Assembly (NCBI RefSeq): GCF_000511385.1
Contig: NC_023137.1
Span: 3,603,001-3,667,000 of the forward strand
Origin: Phaeobacter gallaeciensis DSM 26640
Lineage (GTDB): Bacteria; Pseudomonadota; Alphaproteobacteria; Rhodobacterales; Rhodobacteraceae
Direction of reading: 5' to 3'
Length of the DNA stretch: 64,000 nucleotides
Part shown: one piece after another, positions 17,627 through 27,067 of the stretch
Position numbering within the stretch: position 1 is the first letter of the stretch
Layout of the letters: each line of letters opens with the position of its first letter
Made by a program: the position numbers and the translations under genes
The notes under the pieces: generated by a model
Databases searched by the model: none
The model's input: the letters and a program-made list of their open reading frames with translations, nothing else
What the model was told of the DNA's origin: nothing

Positions 17627-18081
17627 GCGACCGCGTCGATATCACAGACGATATAGACGACGATCTGACCGAAGAGATGGAGATGTTCGTCGAAGCGCAG
17701 GACACCGTCTGGAACGATGTCCTCGCCGAACTCTCTGCGGGAAATAAGACGAGCCACTGGATGTGGTTCGTCTTTCCGCAACTGGCCGACCTTGGTCAGT
17801 CCCATATGGCCCAGCTTTACGGGATCGAGGACCTGACAGAGGCAGCCGCCTACCTTGCCCATCCCGTTCTGCGCACACGGTTGATCGAAGCCAGCGAACT
17901 GCTGCTAAGCCACACGGACCGCAGCGCGCAGGATATCCTGGGCGAAACCGATGCCAAGAAACTGCGCTCCTCCATGACGCTTTTCACCGCTGTGCCCGAC
18001 GCCCCACAAGTGTTCGACGCGGTGTTGAAGACGTTTTTCGATGGCACCCCCTGCCCACTCACCTGTGATGCGCTTCGCTGA
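17623..18081 (+). CDS. DUF1810 family protein
   Basis: A 152-residue protein with the family pattern [15 protein letters not shown] and a C-terminal [14 protein letters not shown]1810 proteins are soluble, mostly helical and of unknown function. The ATG overlaps the argG stop (ATGA). Coupling to argG is clear from the sequence, but nothing suggests a role in arginine synthesis beyond position. The acidic N terminus (residues 1-20) is likely unstructured. Confidence 0.85.
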   Translation: MSDRVDITDDIDDDLTEEMEMFVEAQDTVWNDVLAELSAGNKTSHWMWFVFPQLADLGQSHMAQLYGIEDLTEAAAYLAHPVLRTRLIEASELLLSHTDRSAQDILGETDAKKLRSSMTLFTAVPDAPQVFDAVLKTFFDGTPCPLTCDALR

Positions 18082-18172
18082 CAGTTGACGCGACCTCCCC
18101 TTTGGTCACCCTTGCCCGCTGACACTCCGGTGCCTAACCCTTGGCACAACGAGAGACACCGAGGGGGACATC

Positions 18173-18457
18173 ATGGCACTACAACCACTGGCAGAAGGCA
18201 TCCGCGCTGGTCTGACCGGGAAAAGCTTTGACGGATCACTGAAATTCGACTGTGGCGATGACGGTGTCATCGTCCTTGCGGATGGCGATGCTTCAATGGA
18301 AAATCGCGATACTGACTGCACCATTCGTATCAGCACCGAAAATCTAAAAAAGCTGCTGACCGGGAAATTGAACCCGATGACCGGCGTGATGATGGGTAAG
18401 CTGAAAATTTCAGGTGACATGGGCGTGGCAATGAAGCTGGGCAAACTGATCAGCTAA
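18173..18457 (+). CDS. Stand-alone SCP2 sterol-binding-like protein
   Basis: A 94-residue protein that is entirely an SCP2 domain: GSLKFDCGDDGVIVLADG, DCTIRISTENLKKLLTGKLNPMTGVMMGKLKISGDM in abbreviated form DCTIRIS and GKLKISGDM. These small lipid-binding folds carry acyl-CoA or other hydrophobic ligands. The gene stands 91 bp after the DUF1810 gene and is followed by a repeat with strong hairpins. Confidence 0.86.
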   Translation: MALQPLAEGIRAGLTGKSFDGSLKFDCGDDGVIVLADGDASMENRDTDCTIRISTENLKKLLTGKLNPMTGVMMGKLKISGDMGVAMKLGKLIS

Positions 18458-18483
18458 GCGAAACGCACTCGATAGCTGTCACC

Positions 18484-18540
18484 TTTCCGAAAATACTCCG
18501 GGGGTGAAGCGCCAGAGGCGCGAGGGGGCAGCGCCCCCTA
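18484..18540. repeat. G+C-rich intergenic repeat with two hairpins
   Basis: The element begins TTTCCGAAAATACTCC and contains GCGCC-AGA-GGCGC (18509-18521) and the stem AGGGGGC-AGC-GCCCCCT (18523-18539). A diverged copy of its left end (TTTCCAAAAATACTCG) lies at 27012-27027 downstream of mutS. From general familiarity, elements of this look follow genes in many Rhodobacteraceae; only two copies are in this window. It probably acts at transcript 3' ends between the SCP2 gene and the convergent sulfotransferase-like gene. Confidence 0.6.
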
Positions 18541-18545
18541 CGCGA

Positions 18546-19259
18546 TCAGATTTTCTGCGCTTTCAACCGGTCATAATAGGGCATAGCGGCGTCCAAAACC
18601 GGCTGCAAATTTGCAGGCACGTCAGGCAACGGCCCCTCGGGTCCTGCAAATTTGGTCGACTGCCAGACAGACCCATACCAATGCGCAGCCCAGATCCCGT
18701 CGTCCTTATGTCCGCCCATTGGCCATGACAGCATCTTGGGGGAAAACGGGACACCCAGGCTCTCGCAGAGCCGCTCCAATACCGCTGCGGGATCGCTGCG
18801 GATATCATCGCTCTCCACCACCACGGGCGACTGACCCCAGCGTGTCACCAGATCAAACAACTCCGCCTGCTGGCGAAATCCGATATCATCCAGCGTCGGG
18901 TTCTCCCGTTTTTCAGCATATGAGGCAATGACTCGCGCCGGATGGCGTATCAGAAACACATTTGTGACCTCCCGCATCCAGTCGCGCGGCACCCCGTCTA
19001 TCATATGCTGGGTCATATGTTTTTGATAGAAAAACGGTTTTGCAGCGGGCACCGGCCCCAGCAGAGATGCCGCAACAACCTCGGCATCCCTCGGCTGGCT
19101 CTCCAGGATTTCAGCCCGCATGGGATGTTCCAGGCCGGTCTGCGCCAGATAGGCAGCATAGAACGGCTCATCCACCACAGCGCAATCGCCACGGTTGCCA
19201 AAGGCATACATCATTGCGGTCGACAGGTTGCGTGGCCCAGACCACATGGCAATCCGCAT
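18546..19259 (-). CDS. Sulfotransferase-family protein
   Basis: A 237-residue protein beginning MRIAMWSGPRNLSTAMMYAFGNR, the pattern of the 5'-PSB-like phosphate loop of PAPS-dependent sulfotransferases, with FLIRHPARVIASYAEKR as the likely 3'-phosphate-binding motif. The acceptor is unknown. Start ATG 19259 overlaps the stop of the aminotransferase gene (TGATG), so the pair is coupled; the GTG nine bases upstream is an alternative. Confidence 0.78.
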   Translation of the reverse strand: MRIAMWSGPRNLSTAMMYAFGNRGDCAVVDEPFYAAYLAQTGLEHPMRAEILESQPRDAEVVAASLLGPVPAAKPFFYQKHMTQHMIDGVPRDWMREVTNVFLIRHPARVIASYAEKRENPTLDDIGFRQQAELFDLVTRWGQSPVVVESDDIRSDPAAVLERLCESLGVPFSPKMLSWPMGGHKDDGIWAAHWYGSVWQSTKFAGPEGPLPDVPANLQPVLDAAMPYYDRLKAQKI

Positions 19260-20167
19260 CAGGCACACTCCTGCGCGATCAGATCCTTGTACAGCGCGCG
19301 GATACGCTTGGTCACCGGCCCCATCTCGCCATCACCAATCCGCCGCCCATCGATATCACCCACCGGTGTTTGTGCCCCAAAGGTGCCGGTCAGAAACGCC
19401 TCATCCGCACCATAGGTATCCACAAGGGAGTAGTTACGCTCAAACACCGGAATGTCATTGGCGCGGCACAGATCGATGACCTTCTGCCGGGTGATCCCGT
19501 TCATGCAATAATCCCCGGTGGAGGTCCAAACTGCCCCCTTGCGCACGATAAAGAAATTGCAGGCATTGGTCGTATTCACAAACCCGTTCACGTCCAGCAT
19601 CAGCCCCTCATCGGCGCCCGCTTTCTCTGCCGCGATACAGGCCAGAATGCAGTTCAGCTTGGAATGTGAATTCAGCTTCGGATCCTGTGTCATCGGCAGC
19701 CCGCGCAGATGCGGCACTGTCGCCAGCCGGATCGGGCGCGGCAGGTTCGGGCGCGAATGCTCCATGATAATGGTGAACGTTGGTCCCTGCTGCGACAGCG
19801 ATGGGTGCTGGAACGGGCGGGACTTTACCCCCCGCGTCACCATCAGACGCGCATGGGCATCGCTGGTCATATCATTGGCGTTTTGCGTGTCTAACACGGC
19901 TTGTTTGACCTGATCCCGGTCCATCCCGATGTCCAGATCGATAGTCTTCGCAGCCTCGAACAGCCGGTCGAGGTGTTCATCAATAAACGCCCAGGTCCCG
20001 TTATAGAGCCGCAGCCCCTCCCAGACACCATCCCCCAGCATGAAACCACTGTCATAGACGCTGACCTTGGCCTCGGCTTTGGGAACAATCTCACCGTTCA
20101 GATAGATCAGGATTTCTTCGTTGCGCTGATCTTCCTGCGCTTGATGCGTGCTCATTTTTTCGGTCAT
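19259..20167 (-). CDS. Class IV PLP aminotransferase (branched-chain / D-amino-acid type)
   Basis: A 302-residue fold-type IV transaminase. DGVWEGLRLYNG near the N terminus, PLP lysine in NSHSKLNCILA, and EAFLTGTFGAQTPV near the C terminus fit IlvE/D-alanine transaminase relatives. The segment between does not show the classic IlvE pattern clearly enough to name a substrate. GGAGGAGC lies just before ATG 20167. It is coupled to the sulfotransferase-like gene, and divergent from msrA. Confidence 0.84.
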   Translation of the reverse strand: MTEKMSTHQAQEDQRNEEILIYLNGEIVPKAEAKVSVYDSGFMLGDGVWEGLRLYNGTWAFIDEHLDRLFEAAKTIDLDIGMDRDQVKQAVLDTQNANDMTSDAHARLMVTRGVKSRPFQHPSLSQQGPTFTIIMEHSRPNLPRPIRLATVPHLRGLPMTQDPKLNSHSKLNCILACIAAEKAGADEGLMLDVNGFVNTTNACNFFIVRKGAVWTSTGDYCMNGITRQKVIDLCRANDIPVFERNYSLVDTYGADEAFLTGTFGAQTPVGDIDGRRIGDGEMGPVTKRIRALYKDLIAQECA

Positions 20168-20311
20168 CTGCTCCTCCTGCGAGGCGCACGCTAGAAGGAT
20201 TGGATCCTATTTCCAAGCGGTAACTTCCCGTCACCAAGCCGTGACAAACCATGTCATGTGATTGAGCCTGAACAACCCTCGGGCCAATGTAGCGCAACGA
20301 TGGAGGCGATG

Positions 20312-20977
20312 ATGCGTTCGACAAACACCGCAAGACCAATTGTCCTGACCCTGTTCATGCTGCTGGCCGTAGCGCTGAAGGGGCATCAAGCTCATGCCCA
20401 GAATGTTGAGACACTAACCGTCGCCGGCGGCTGTTTCTGGTGTGTTGAGAGTGATTTTGAAAGCGTGACCGGCGTGCTCTCGGCAGTATCCGGCTATACC
20501 GGCGGCAGCACCAAATCACCGACCTACAAACAGGTCACCGCAGGCGGCACCGGTCACTATGAAGCGGTCCAGATCCGGTTTGACCCGACCAAGGTGACAC
20601 GCAAGCAGCTGTTGTCGATGTTCCTGCGCTCCGTTGATCCCACTGACGCGGGTGGTCAGTTCTGTGATCGCGGCGACAGTTATAGAACGGCTATTTTTAC
20701 TGCCGACGCAGACCAGAGATCTATTGCCAAGACTGCGAAGGCCGAGGCGCAGTCCGCACTTGGCCAGACTATCGTAACGCCAATCCTGCCAGCAACGGCC
20801 TTCTACCCGGCCGAAGCCTACCATCAGGACTACTACAAGGGTCGCAAACTGGTTCTCACGCGCTTTGGCCCCAAACGTCAGTCAGAAGCCTATAAGCGCT
20901 ATCGCAAAGCCTGCGGGCGGGACGCCCGTGTGTTGCAGCTTTGGGGGGATGCAGCGCCTTTTGCGAAGGGGCATTAA
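20312..20977 (+). CDS. msrA: Peptide methionine-(S)-sulfoxide reductase, exported form
   Basis: MsrA repairs oxidised methionine. The catalytic GGCFWC (Cys41) follows a signal peptide (hydrophobic residues 10-20, likely cleavage after AHA at 29), so this copy acts in the periplasm; most MsrA are cytosolic. YTGGSTKSPTY, GHYEAVQI and YHQDYY are conserved family segments. GGAGG stands five bases before the second of two adjacent ATG codons, which decides the start at 20312. A terminator follows. Confidence 0.9.
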   Translation: MRSTNTARPIVLTLFMLLAVALKGHQAHAQNVETLTVAGGCFWCVESDFESVTGVLSAVSGYTGGSTKSPTYKQVTAGGTGHYEAVQIRFDPTKVTRKQLLSMFLRSVDPTDAGGQFCDRGDSYRTAIFTADADQRSIAKTAKAEAQSALGQTIVTPILPATAFYPAEAYHQDYYKGRKLVLTRFGPKRQSEAYKRYRKACGRDARVLQLWGDAAPFAKGH

Positions 20978-21005
20978 CAACGCACTTAAGGCGATTGAAA
21001 TGAAG

Positions 21006-21032
21006 AAGGCGCGGATGATACCGCGCCTTTTC
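21006..21032 (+). terminator. Intrinsic terminator after msrA
   Basis: AAGGCGCGG (21006-21014), loop ATGATA, CCGCGCCTT (21021-21029), then TTT. It separates msrA from the convergent ribokinase-like gene. Confidence 0.8.
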
Positions 21033-21055
21033 CTATGCGGACCCCGTTGGCAGGA

Positions 21056-21928
21056 TCAAAAACTTGTGTCCTGAACCTCTTTCAGATCAGGGATCACATC
21101 GGCGGTGCCCTTACGCGTCACCATCAATGCAGCGGCGCGATTGGCCTGCGCCAATGCCTGCGCCATCGGCAGTCCACGATCCAGACCAGACAGCACATAG
21201 CCGGTGAAGGTATCACCAGCCCCTGTTGTATCAACCGGGACAACGGAATGCGCCGCGACATCATGGGTAGTCCCTGCCATGGTGTCGTAGTGGCGCGCGC
21301 CCTTGGCGCCCAGCGTCACAATCACATCCGCAACGCCCAGCGCCTCGGGTGTCTTGCCTGTCGCCTCACGCAGCTGTTCGGCCTCAACCTCATTCAGGAA
21401 CAGATAGTCGAGATAGGGCAGAACCGCCTGAACGGCTCCTGCGTCAAACGGGGCCGCTGCATAAGCCACCTTCAACCCCAGATCACGCCCCATTTGGGCT
21501 GCCTCAGCCTGCATATTGGTTTCGTTTTGCATCACAAGGATATCGCCCGCACTGGCGGTAGACAGCGCTGCACCAATCTGATCGTCGCTGATCTCACGGT
21601 TTGCTCCGGGGAACAGGATGATCTGGTTCTCACCCGAAGGATCCACGGCGATGATCGCATGACCGGTCGGCACCTCCAGCTGTGCGATATGGCGCGTATC
21701 GACCCCATATTCCAAAAGACGTGTGACAGCCCAGGTCCCCTCTGGCCCAACGGCGCCCAAGTGACAGACATGGCTGCCAGCACGCGCAGCCGCAACCGAC
21801 ATATTGGCCCCCTTGCCGCCCAGAAACTGCTCCAGCCCCGTCGCCGCGAGGGTTTCCCCCGCGGTCGGCATATGAGGCAGCGCATAAATCATGTCGGCAT
21901 TGATTGAGCCGAGATTCCAGATCGCCAT
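21056..21928 (-). CDS. Ribokinase / PfkB-family carbohydrate kinase
   Basis: A 290-residue PfkB kinase: GSINADMIYALPHMP and GGKGANMSVAAARAG at the sugar-binding N terminus, and DTTGAGDTFTGYVLSGL with the catalytic Asp and anion hole at the C terminus. Ribose is the likely substrate from the ribokinase-like N terminus, but no sugar transporter or pentose gene is adjacent, so another furanose or nucleoside is possible. It lies just downstream of maeB (4-bp gap), probably in the same transcript. Confidence 0.85.
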   Translation of the reverse strand: MAIWNLGSINADMIYALPHMPTAGETLAATGLEQFLGGKGANMSVAAARAGSHVCHLGAVGPEGTWAVTRLLEYGVDTRHIAQLEVPTGHAIIAVDPSGENQIILFPGANREISDDQIGAALSTASAGDILVMQNETNMQAEAAQMGRDLGLKVAYAAAPFDAGAVQAVLPYLDYLFLNEVEAEQLREATGKTPEALGVADVIVTLGAKGARHYDTMAGTTHDVAAHSVVPVDTTGAGDTFTGYVLSGLDRGLPMAQALAQANRAAALMVTRKGTADVIPDLKEVQDTSF

Positions 21929-21932
21929 GAGA

Positions 21933-24188
21933 TCACCCGATATTACAGGCAGCCAGAACCGCCATGTTCAGAACGTCATTTGCCGTCGAGGTGGTCGAGC
22001 AGATCTGGATCGGCTTATCGACACCAGACAGGATCGGACCAACAACAGTTGCCCCACCCATTTCCTGCATCAGCTTGACCGAAATCGACGCGGAGTGGCG
22101 CGCGGGTACGATCAGGATATTGGCAGGACCGGTCAGGCGCTGGAAGGGATACGCCTCCTGCGCCTTGGCGTTCAGCGCAACATCCACGGTCATTTCGCCT
22201 TCATACTCGAAATCGACACCGCGCTGGTCCAGCACCGTGGGGGCGATATGCATCTTCTCCGCGCGCTCCGACACCGGATAGCCAAAGGTCGAGAAGCTGA
22301 CAAACGCCACCCGCGGCTCAAGCCCCATGTGCCGGGCCACGCCTGCGGCATGTTCGGCGATATTGGCGAGGTCATTCTCATCCGGCCATTCGTGCACCAG
22401 CGTATCGCCTATCAGCACAATACGCCCCTTGTGCAGAAGCGCGGTCACCCCGGCCGAACCGTTCTTTGCATCGGCATCAAACACATGGTTGATCTGATCA
22501 AGCACATGCGCAGATTTCCGGGTGGCTCCGGTGACAAGACCGTCGCCATGACCATGCGCCAACATCAGCGCCGAGAACACATGACGGTCACGCCCAACCA
22601 GACGGTGAACATCCTTGCGATCAAAGCCTTTGCGGTTCAGCCGCTCATAGAGGAAATCCTTGTAGGTCTCGAAATGCTGGGTATTGGCCGCGTTGATAAT
22701 CTCCAGCTCGCGCACCGCATCGCCCAGGCCCGCTGTTTCCAGCTTGCTGCGGACATCGTCCGGACGACCAACAACCAGCGCCTTGCCGAAGCCAGATCGC
22801 TGATACATCACCGCCGCCCGTAGAACGCGAGGGTCATCGCCCTCGGCAAAGATCATGCGCGACTGTGCGGCACGGGCACGGGCGTTCAGACCACGCAGGA
22901 TCGACTGGGTCGGATCCATCCGGCCACGCAGCCCGTGTTCATAGGCATCCATGTCGATGATCGGACGGCGCGCAACACCTGTGTCCATCCCCACCTTTGC
23001 CACTGCCGGCGGGATCCGATGGATCAGACGCGGGTCAAACGGTGTCGGGATGATGTAATCCCGGCCAAAGGACAGCGATTTGCCGTAAGCCAGCGCCACC
23101 TCATCCGGCACATCTTCGCGTGCGAGCCGGGCAAGCGCATGGGCACAGGCGATTTTCATCTCGTCATTGATGGCCCGGGCGTGAATATCCAGCGCGCCAC
23201 GGAACAGATACGGGAAGCCCAGAACATTATTGACCTGATTGGGGTAATCCGACCGACCGGTGGCCACAATCGCATCCACACGCACCTCGTGGGCCTCTTC
23301 CGGGGTGATCTCCGGATCCGGGTTTGCCATTGCAAAGATCACCGGATTGTCCGCCATGGATTTCACCATGTCCTGCGTCACTGCACCTTTGACCGATACG
23401 CCAAGGAACACATCCGCGTCCTTCATCGCCTCTTCCAGCGTGCGCAGATCCGTCTTGATCGCATGGGCAGATTTCCACTGGTTCATACCCTCGGTACGCC
23501 CCTGATAGATCACGCCCTTGGTGTCGCAGACGATGCAGTTATCATGCCGCGCGCCCATGGCTTTCAGCAGTTCAATACAGGCGATACCGGCAGCACCCGC
23601 ACCATTCAGGACAATCTTTACATCCTCAATCTTCTTGCCGGAGATATGCAGCGCGTTGATCAACCCCGCGGCACAGATAACCGCCGTTCCGTGCTGATCA
23701 TCGTGGAAGACAGGAATATCCATCTCTTCCTTCAGGCGCTGCTCAATGATGAAGCACTCCGGCGCCTTGATGTCCTCAAGATTGATCCCGCCAAACGTCG
23801 GCCCCATCAGGCGCACCGCCTTGATGAACTCATCCGGGTCTTCGGTATCCAGCTCAATATCGATCGAATTCACATCGGCAAACCGTTTGAACAGGACAGA
23901 TTTGCCCTCCATCACCGGTTTGGAGCCCAGCGCCCCGAGATTTCCCAGACCCAGCACCGCAGTACCGTTGGAAATCACCGCAACCAGATTGCCCTTGTTC
24001 GTATAATCATAGGCGGTTTCGGGGTTCTCCGCGATCGCCTCGCAGGGCACCGCAACACCGGGGGAATAGGCCAGCGATAGATCCCGCTGCGTGGTCATCG
24101 GGACCGTTGCGTTGATCTCCCATTTACCGGGGGTCGGTTCCAGATGGAAGGCAAGCGCCTCTTCGTTGGTAATCTTCGCTTTGGGCAT
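21933..24188 (-). CDS. maeB: NADP-dependent malic enzyme with C-terminal phosphotransacetylase domain
   Basis: A 751-residue fusion. Residues 1 to about 420 are malic enzyme (malate to pyruvate plus CO2): DLSLAYSPGVAVPC, the metal site in EDIKAPECFIIE, and the nucleotide fold around VLNGAGAAGIACIELL. From about 430 the protein is like phosphotransacetylase (RMIFAEGDDPRVLRAA, VGRPDDVRSKLE), a domain known in this MaeB class to sense acetyl-CoA rather than catalyse. The likely cofactor is NADP, by class. ATG 24188 gives the usual family length. Confidence 0.93.
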   Translation of the reverse strand: MPKAKITNEEALAFHLEPTPGKWEINATVPMTTQRDLSLAYSPGVAVPCEAIAENPETAYDYTNKGNLVAVISNGTAVLGLGNLGALGSKPVMEGKSVLFKRFADVNSIDIELDTEDPDEFIKAVRLMGPTFGGINLEDIKAPECFIIEQRLKEEMDIPVFHDDQHGTAVICAAGLINALHISGKKIEDVKIVLNGAGAAGIACIELLKAMGARHDNCIVCDTKGVIYQGRTEGMNQWKSAHAIKTDLRTLEEAMKDADVFLGVSVKGAVTQDMVKSMADNPVIFAMANPDPEITPEEAHEVRVDAIVATGRSDYPNQVNNVLGFPYLFRGALDIHARAINDEMKIACAHALARLAREDVPDEVALAYGKSLSFGRDYIIPTPFDPRLIHRIPPAVAKVGMDTGVARRPIIDMDAYEHGLRGRMDPTQSILRGLNARARAAQSRMIFAEGDDPRVLRAAVMYQRSGFGKALVVGRPDDVRSKLETAGLGDAVRELEIINAANTQHFETYKDFLYERLNRKGFDRKDVHRLVGRDRHVFSALMLAHGHGDGLVTGATRKSAHVLDQINHVFDADAKNGSAGVTALLHKGRIVLIGDTLVHEWPDENDLANIAEHAAGVARHMGLEPRVAFVSFSTFGYPVSERAEKMHIAPTVLDQRGVDFEYEGEMTVDVALNAKAQEAYPFQRLTGPANILIVPARHSASISVKLMQEMGGATVVGPILSGVDKPIQICSTTSTANDVLNMAVLAACNIG

Positions 24189-24332
24189 TGGCTTTGGGTG
24201 TCCTCTCACTGTCTCAAGCGTCATAGCCCAGCGCGCGCCTCTTCTCAACGAAGTTGCGTTTTCACCTTTCGTCGCAGTCGCCCGATTTGTAAGGTCGCGC
24301 CAAGGAAATCCCCCATTTCATGGAGCCGAACT

Positions 24333-26966
24333 TTGTCCACAGTCACGCCGATGATGGCCCAATACCTCGACATCAAGGCGCAGTACCCGGATGCCCTCTT
24401 GTTCTACCGCATGGGCGATTTCTACGAGATGTTCTTTGAGGACGCGGTGAATGCAGCCGAGGCCCTCGACATCGCGCTGACCAAACGCGGCAAACATGAC
24501 GGCAATGACATCCCTATGTGTGGTGTCCCGGTCCATGCCGCCGAGGGCTATCTGTTGACCCTGATCCGCAAAGGGTTTCGCGTGGCCGTTGGTGAACAAT
24601 TGGAAAGCCCAGCAGAGGCCAAGAAACGTGGCTCCAAATCCGTCGTGAAACGGGATGTCGTGCGACTGGTCACCCCCGGCACCATCACCGAAGATTCCCT
24701 GCTGGAGGCGCGCCGTCACAATTTCCTCACCGCTTACTGCGAGCTGCGCGACCAGTCCGCCCTCGCCTGGGCAGATATCTCCACCGGCGCGTTCCATGTG
24801 ATGCCCGTCGCGTCCGTCCGGGTGTCCCCTGAACTGGCCCGGCTGGCGCCATCGGAGTTGATTGTCTCCGATGGCCCCGCACTGGACCAGCTGCGCACCA
24901 TTGCGGAGGACCACCAGATCCCGGTGACCCCTCTGGCGAAATCCAGCTTCGACAGCACCGCCGCTGAAAAACGCATCTGTGATCTCTTTAAGGTCTCAAC
25001 ACTGGAATCTTACGGCTCTTTCAACCGGGCAGAGATTTCGGCCATGGGCGCAGTCATCGACTATCTCGACATTACACAGAAAGGTAAGCTGCCGCTGCTT
25101 CAACCCCCGCAGCAGGAGGCCGAGGACCGGGTTGTGCAGATAGACGCTGCGACCCGTCGCAGTCTGGAGCTCACCCGCTCGCTGACCGGTGGTCGCGGCG
25201 GCTCGCTGCTTGCGGTGGTGGATCGCACCGTTACCCCCGCCGGCGGCCGGCTTCTTGAACAACGGCTGTCCAGCCCATCGCGCAACCTTGATGTGATCCG
25301 ATCCCGGTTGACAGCGCTGGACTTCGTGGTGGAGCAAACGCAACTCGCTCAATCGCTGCGCGCAGCCCTGCGCAAGACACCCGATCTGGACCGGGCCCTG
25401 TCCCGGCTTGCCCTGGAGCGCGGCGGCCCACGGGATCTCGCTGCCGTACGCAACACGCTGATCCAGTCTGAGGCCATTTCGGACCTCTGTGACAGGGCAG
25501 ATATGCCGGCACTTCTACAACAGGCGCTCTCAGGGCTAACCGGATTTGACGATCTGCTGCCCCTGCTTGATGCCGCGCTGATTGCAGAGCCGCCGCTCTT
25601 GGCTCGCGACGGCGGGTTTATTGCAGAGGGCTACGACAGCGAGTTGGACGAGGCCCGCACACTCCGTGACGAAGGTCGCTCTGTCATTGCCGCGCTACAA
25701 AAGAAATACTCCGATCACACAGGTATCAGCTCACTAAAAATCAAGCACAACAATGTGCTTGGCTACTTCATAGAAACCACCGCGACCCATGCAGAGAAAA
25801 TGCTCTCTGCCCCCTTGTCGGAGACCTACATTCACCGCCAGACAACAGCCAATCAGGTTCGTTTCACAACGGTGGAGTTGAGCGAGATCGAGACCCGTAT
25901 TCTGAATGCGGGTAACCTGGCGTTGGAGATCGAAAAGCGGCTCTATACAAGGCTATCAGATGCTATCTTGGCAAATGCAGCCTTGCTAAATACCGCGGCG
26001 CGGGGACTGGCAGAACTGGACCTGGTCACGGCCTTGGCCGATCTCGCTCTAGGCGAAAACTGGTCTTGTCCAACGGTAGACAACTCGCGCGAATTCAATA
26101 TTTCAGGCGGTCGGCACCCTGTTGTGGAACAGGCACTGCGGCAACAGGGTGGCAGCAGCTTTGTTGCCAATGACTGTGATCTAACCGCCGATACAGGGGC
26201 CGCCATCTGGCTGCTGACCGGTCCGAACATGGCCGGTAAATCAACCTTTCTGCGCCAGAATGCCCTGATTGCTATCCTTGCCCAAATGGGGAGCTACGTC
26301 CCAGCCGACAGCGCTCATATCGGATTGATCAGCCAGTTGTTCAGCCGGGTTGGTGCCTCGGACGATCTGGCACGCGGGCGCTCGACCTTTATGGTTGAGA
26401 TGGTTGAAACCGCTGCCATCCTCAATCAGGCAGATGAGCGCGCACTGGTCATACTCGACGAAATCGGGCGCGGTACTGCGACCTATGACGGGCTGTCGAT
26501 CGCCTGGGCCACACTGGAACATCTGCATGAGGTCAATCGCGCCCGCGCGCTTTTTGCGACCCATTACCACGAACTCACCCAGCTCGCCGGCAAGCTGCCC
26601 GGCGTCGATAATGCCACCGTTTCCGTCAAGGAATGGGAAGGTGAGGTTATCTTTCTGCACGAGGTCAAGAAAGGCGCCGCAGATCGGTCCTACGGGGTGC
26701 AGGTCGCGCAGCTTGCCGGCCTGCCCGGATCGGTTGTTGCACGGGCTCGGGACGTTCTGGACATGCTGGAAGAGGGCAGTCGCAGTGGCGCCGGCAAGAT
26801 CCACATCGACGATCTCCCCCTCTTCGCCGCAGCCCCACCGCCGCAAGCAGCAGCACCGGTCGGCCCCTCACCAGTTGAAATGCTTCTGGGCGACATCCAC
26901 CCTGATGATCTGTCACCACGGGAAGCACTGGAAGCGCTTTATCGCCTGAAAGAAGCCGCGAGCTGA
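24333..26966 (+). CDS. mutS: DNA mismatch repair ATPase MutS
   Basis: An 877-residue mismatch-recognition protein. The N-terminal domain has the mismatch-wedging motif in FYRMGDFYEMFFEDA. The C-terminal ATPase shows Walker A TGPNMAGKST, signature ARGRSTFMVEM, Walker B VILDEIGRGTATYDG and ATHYHEL. The start is TTG 24333: GGAG lies eight bases upstream and the next in-frame ATG codons (24351, 24354) lack a site. Divergent from maeB. A hairpin downstream (26977-27002) is shared with the convergent grpE transcript. Confidence 0.94.
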   Translation: MSTVTPMMAQYLDIKAQYPDALLFYRMGDFYEMFFEDAVNAAEALDIALTKRGKHDGNDIPMCGVPVHAAEGYLLTLIRKGFRVAVGEQLESPAEAKKRGSKSVVKRDVVRLVTPGTITEDSLLEARRHNFLTAYCELRDQSALAWADISTGAFHVMPVASVRVSPELARLAPSELIVSDGPALDQLRTIAEDHQIPVTPLAKSSFDSTAAEKRICDLFKVSTLESYGSFNRAEISAMGAVIDYLDITQKGKLPLLQPPQQEAEDRVVQIDAATRRSLELTRSLTGGRGGSLLAVVDRTVTPAGGRLLEQRLSSPSRNLDVIRSRLTALDFVVEQTQLAQSLRAALRKTPDLDRALSRLALERGGPRDLAAVRNTLIQSEAISDLCDRADMPALLQQALSGLTGFDDLLPLLDAALIAEPPLLARDGGFIAEGYDSELDEARTLRDEGRSVIAALQKKYSDHTGISSLKIKHNNVLGYFIETTATHAEKMLSAPLSETYIHRQTTANQVRFTTVELSEIETRILNAGNLALEIEKRLYTRLSDAILANAALLNTAARGLAELDLVTALADLALGENWSCPTVDNSREFNISGGRHPVVEQALRQQGGSSFVANDCDLTADTGAAIWLLTGPNMAGKSTFLRQNALIAILAQMGSYVPADSAHIGLISQLFSRVGASDDLARGRSTFMVEMVETAAILNQADERALVILDEIGRGTATYDGLSIAWATLEHLHEVNRARALFATHYHELTQLAGKLPGVDNATVSVKEWEGEVIFLHEVKKGAADRSYGVQVAQLAGLPGSVVARARDVLDMLEEGSRSGAGKIHIDDLPLFAAAPPPQAAAPVGPSPVEMLLGDIHPDDLSPREALEALYRLKEAAS

Positions 26967-26971
26967 TACAG

Positions 26972-27002
26972 AAAAACGGCCCCTAGGATCACCAAGGGGC
27001 CG
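26972..27002 (-). terminator. Terminator of the hrcA-grpE operon
   Basis: AGGGGCCG and CGGCCCCT arms (26995-27002 and 26977-26984) form an 8-bp stem; on the minus strand it is followed by five T (26972-26976). On the plus strand no T-run follows, so mutS is probably ended by another mechanism or by the repeat fragment at 27012. Confidence 0.8.
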
Positions 27003-27067
27003 CTTGTCATCTTTCCAAAAATACTCGCGCCGCAGGCACGGACCGCAAGGTCCGTCACTGCTGCGGT

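Noticed and set aside
22935..24080. 381-codon ORF antisense to maeB
   Set aside because: Shadow of the G+C-rich maeB frame; composition rich in Arg, His and Gln as expected from antisense reading.
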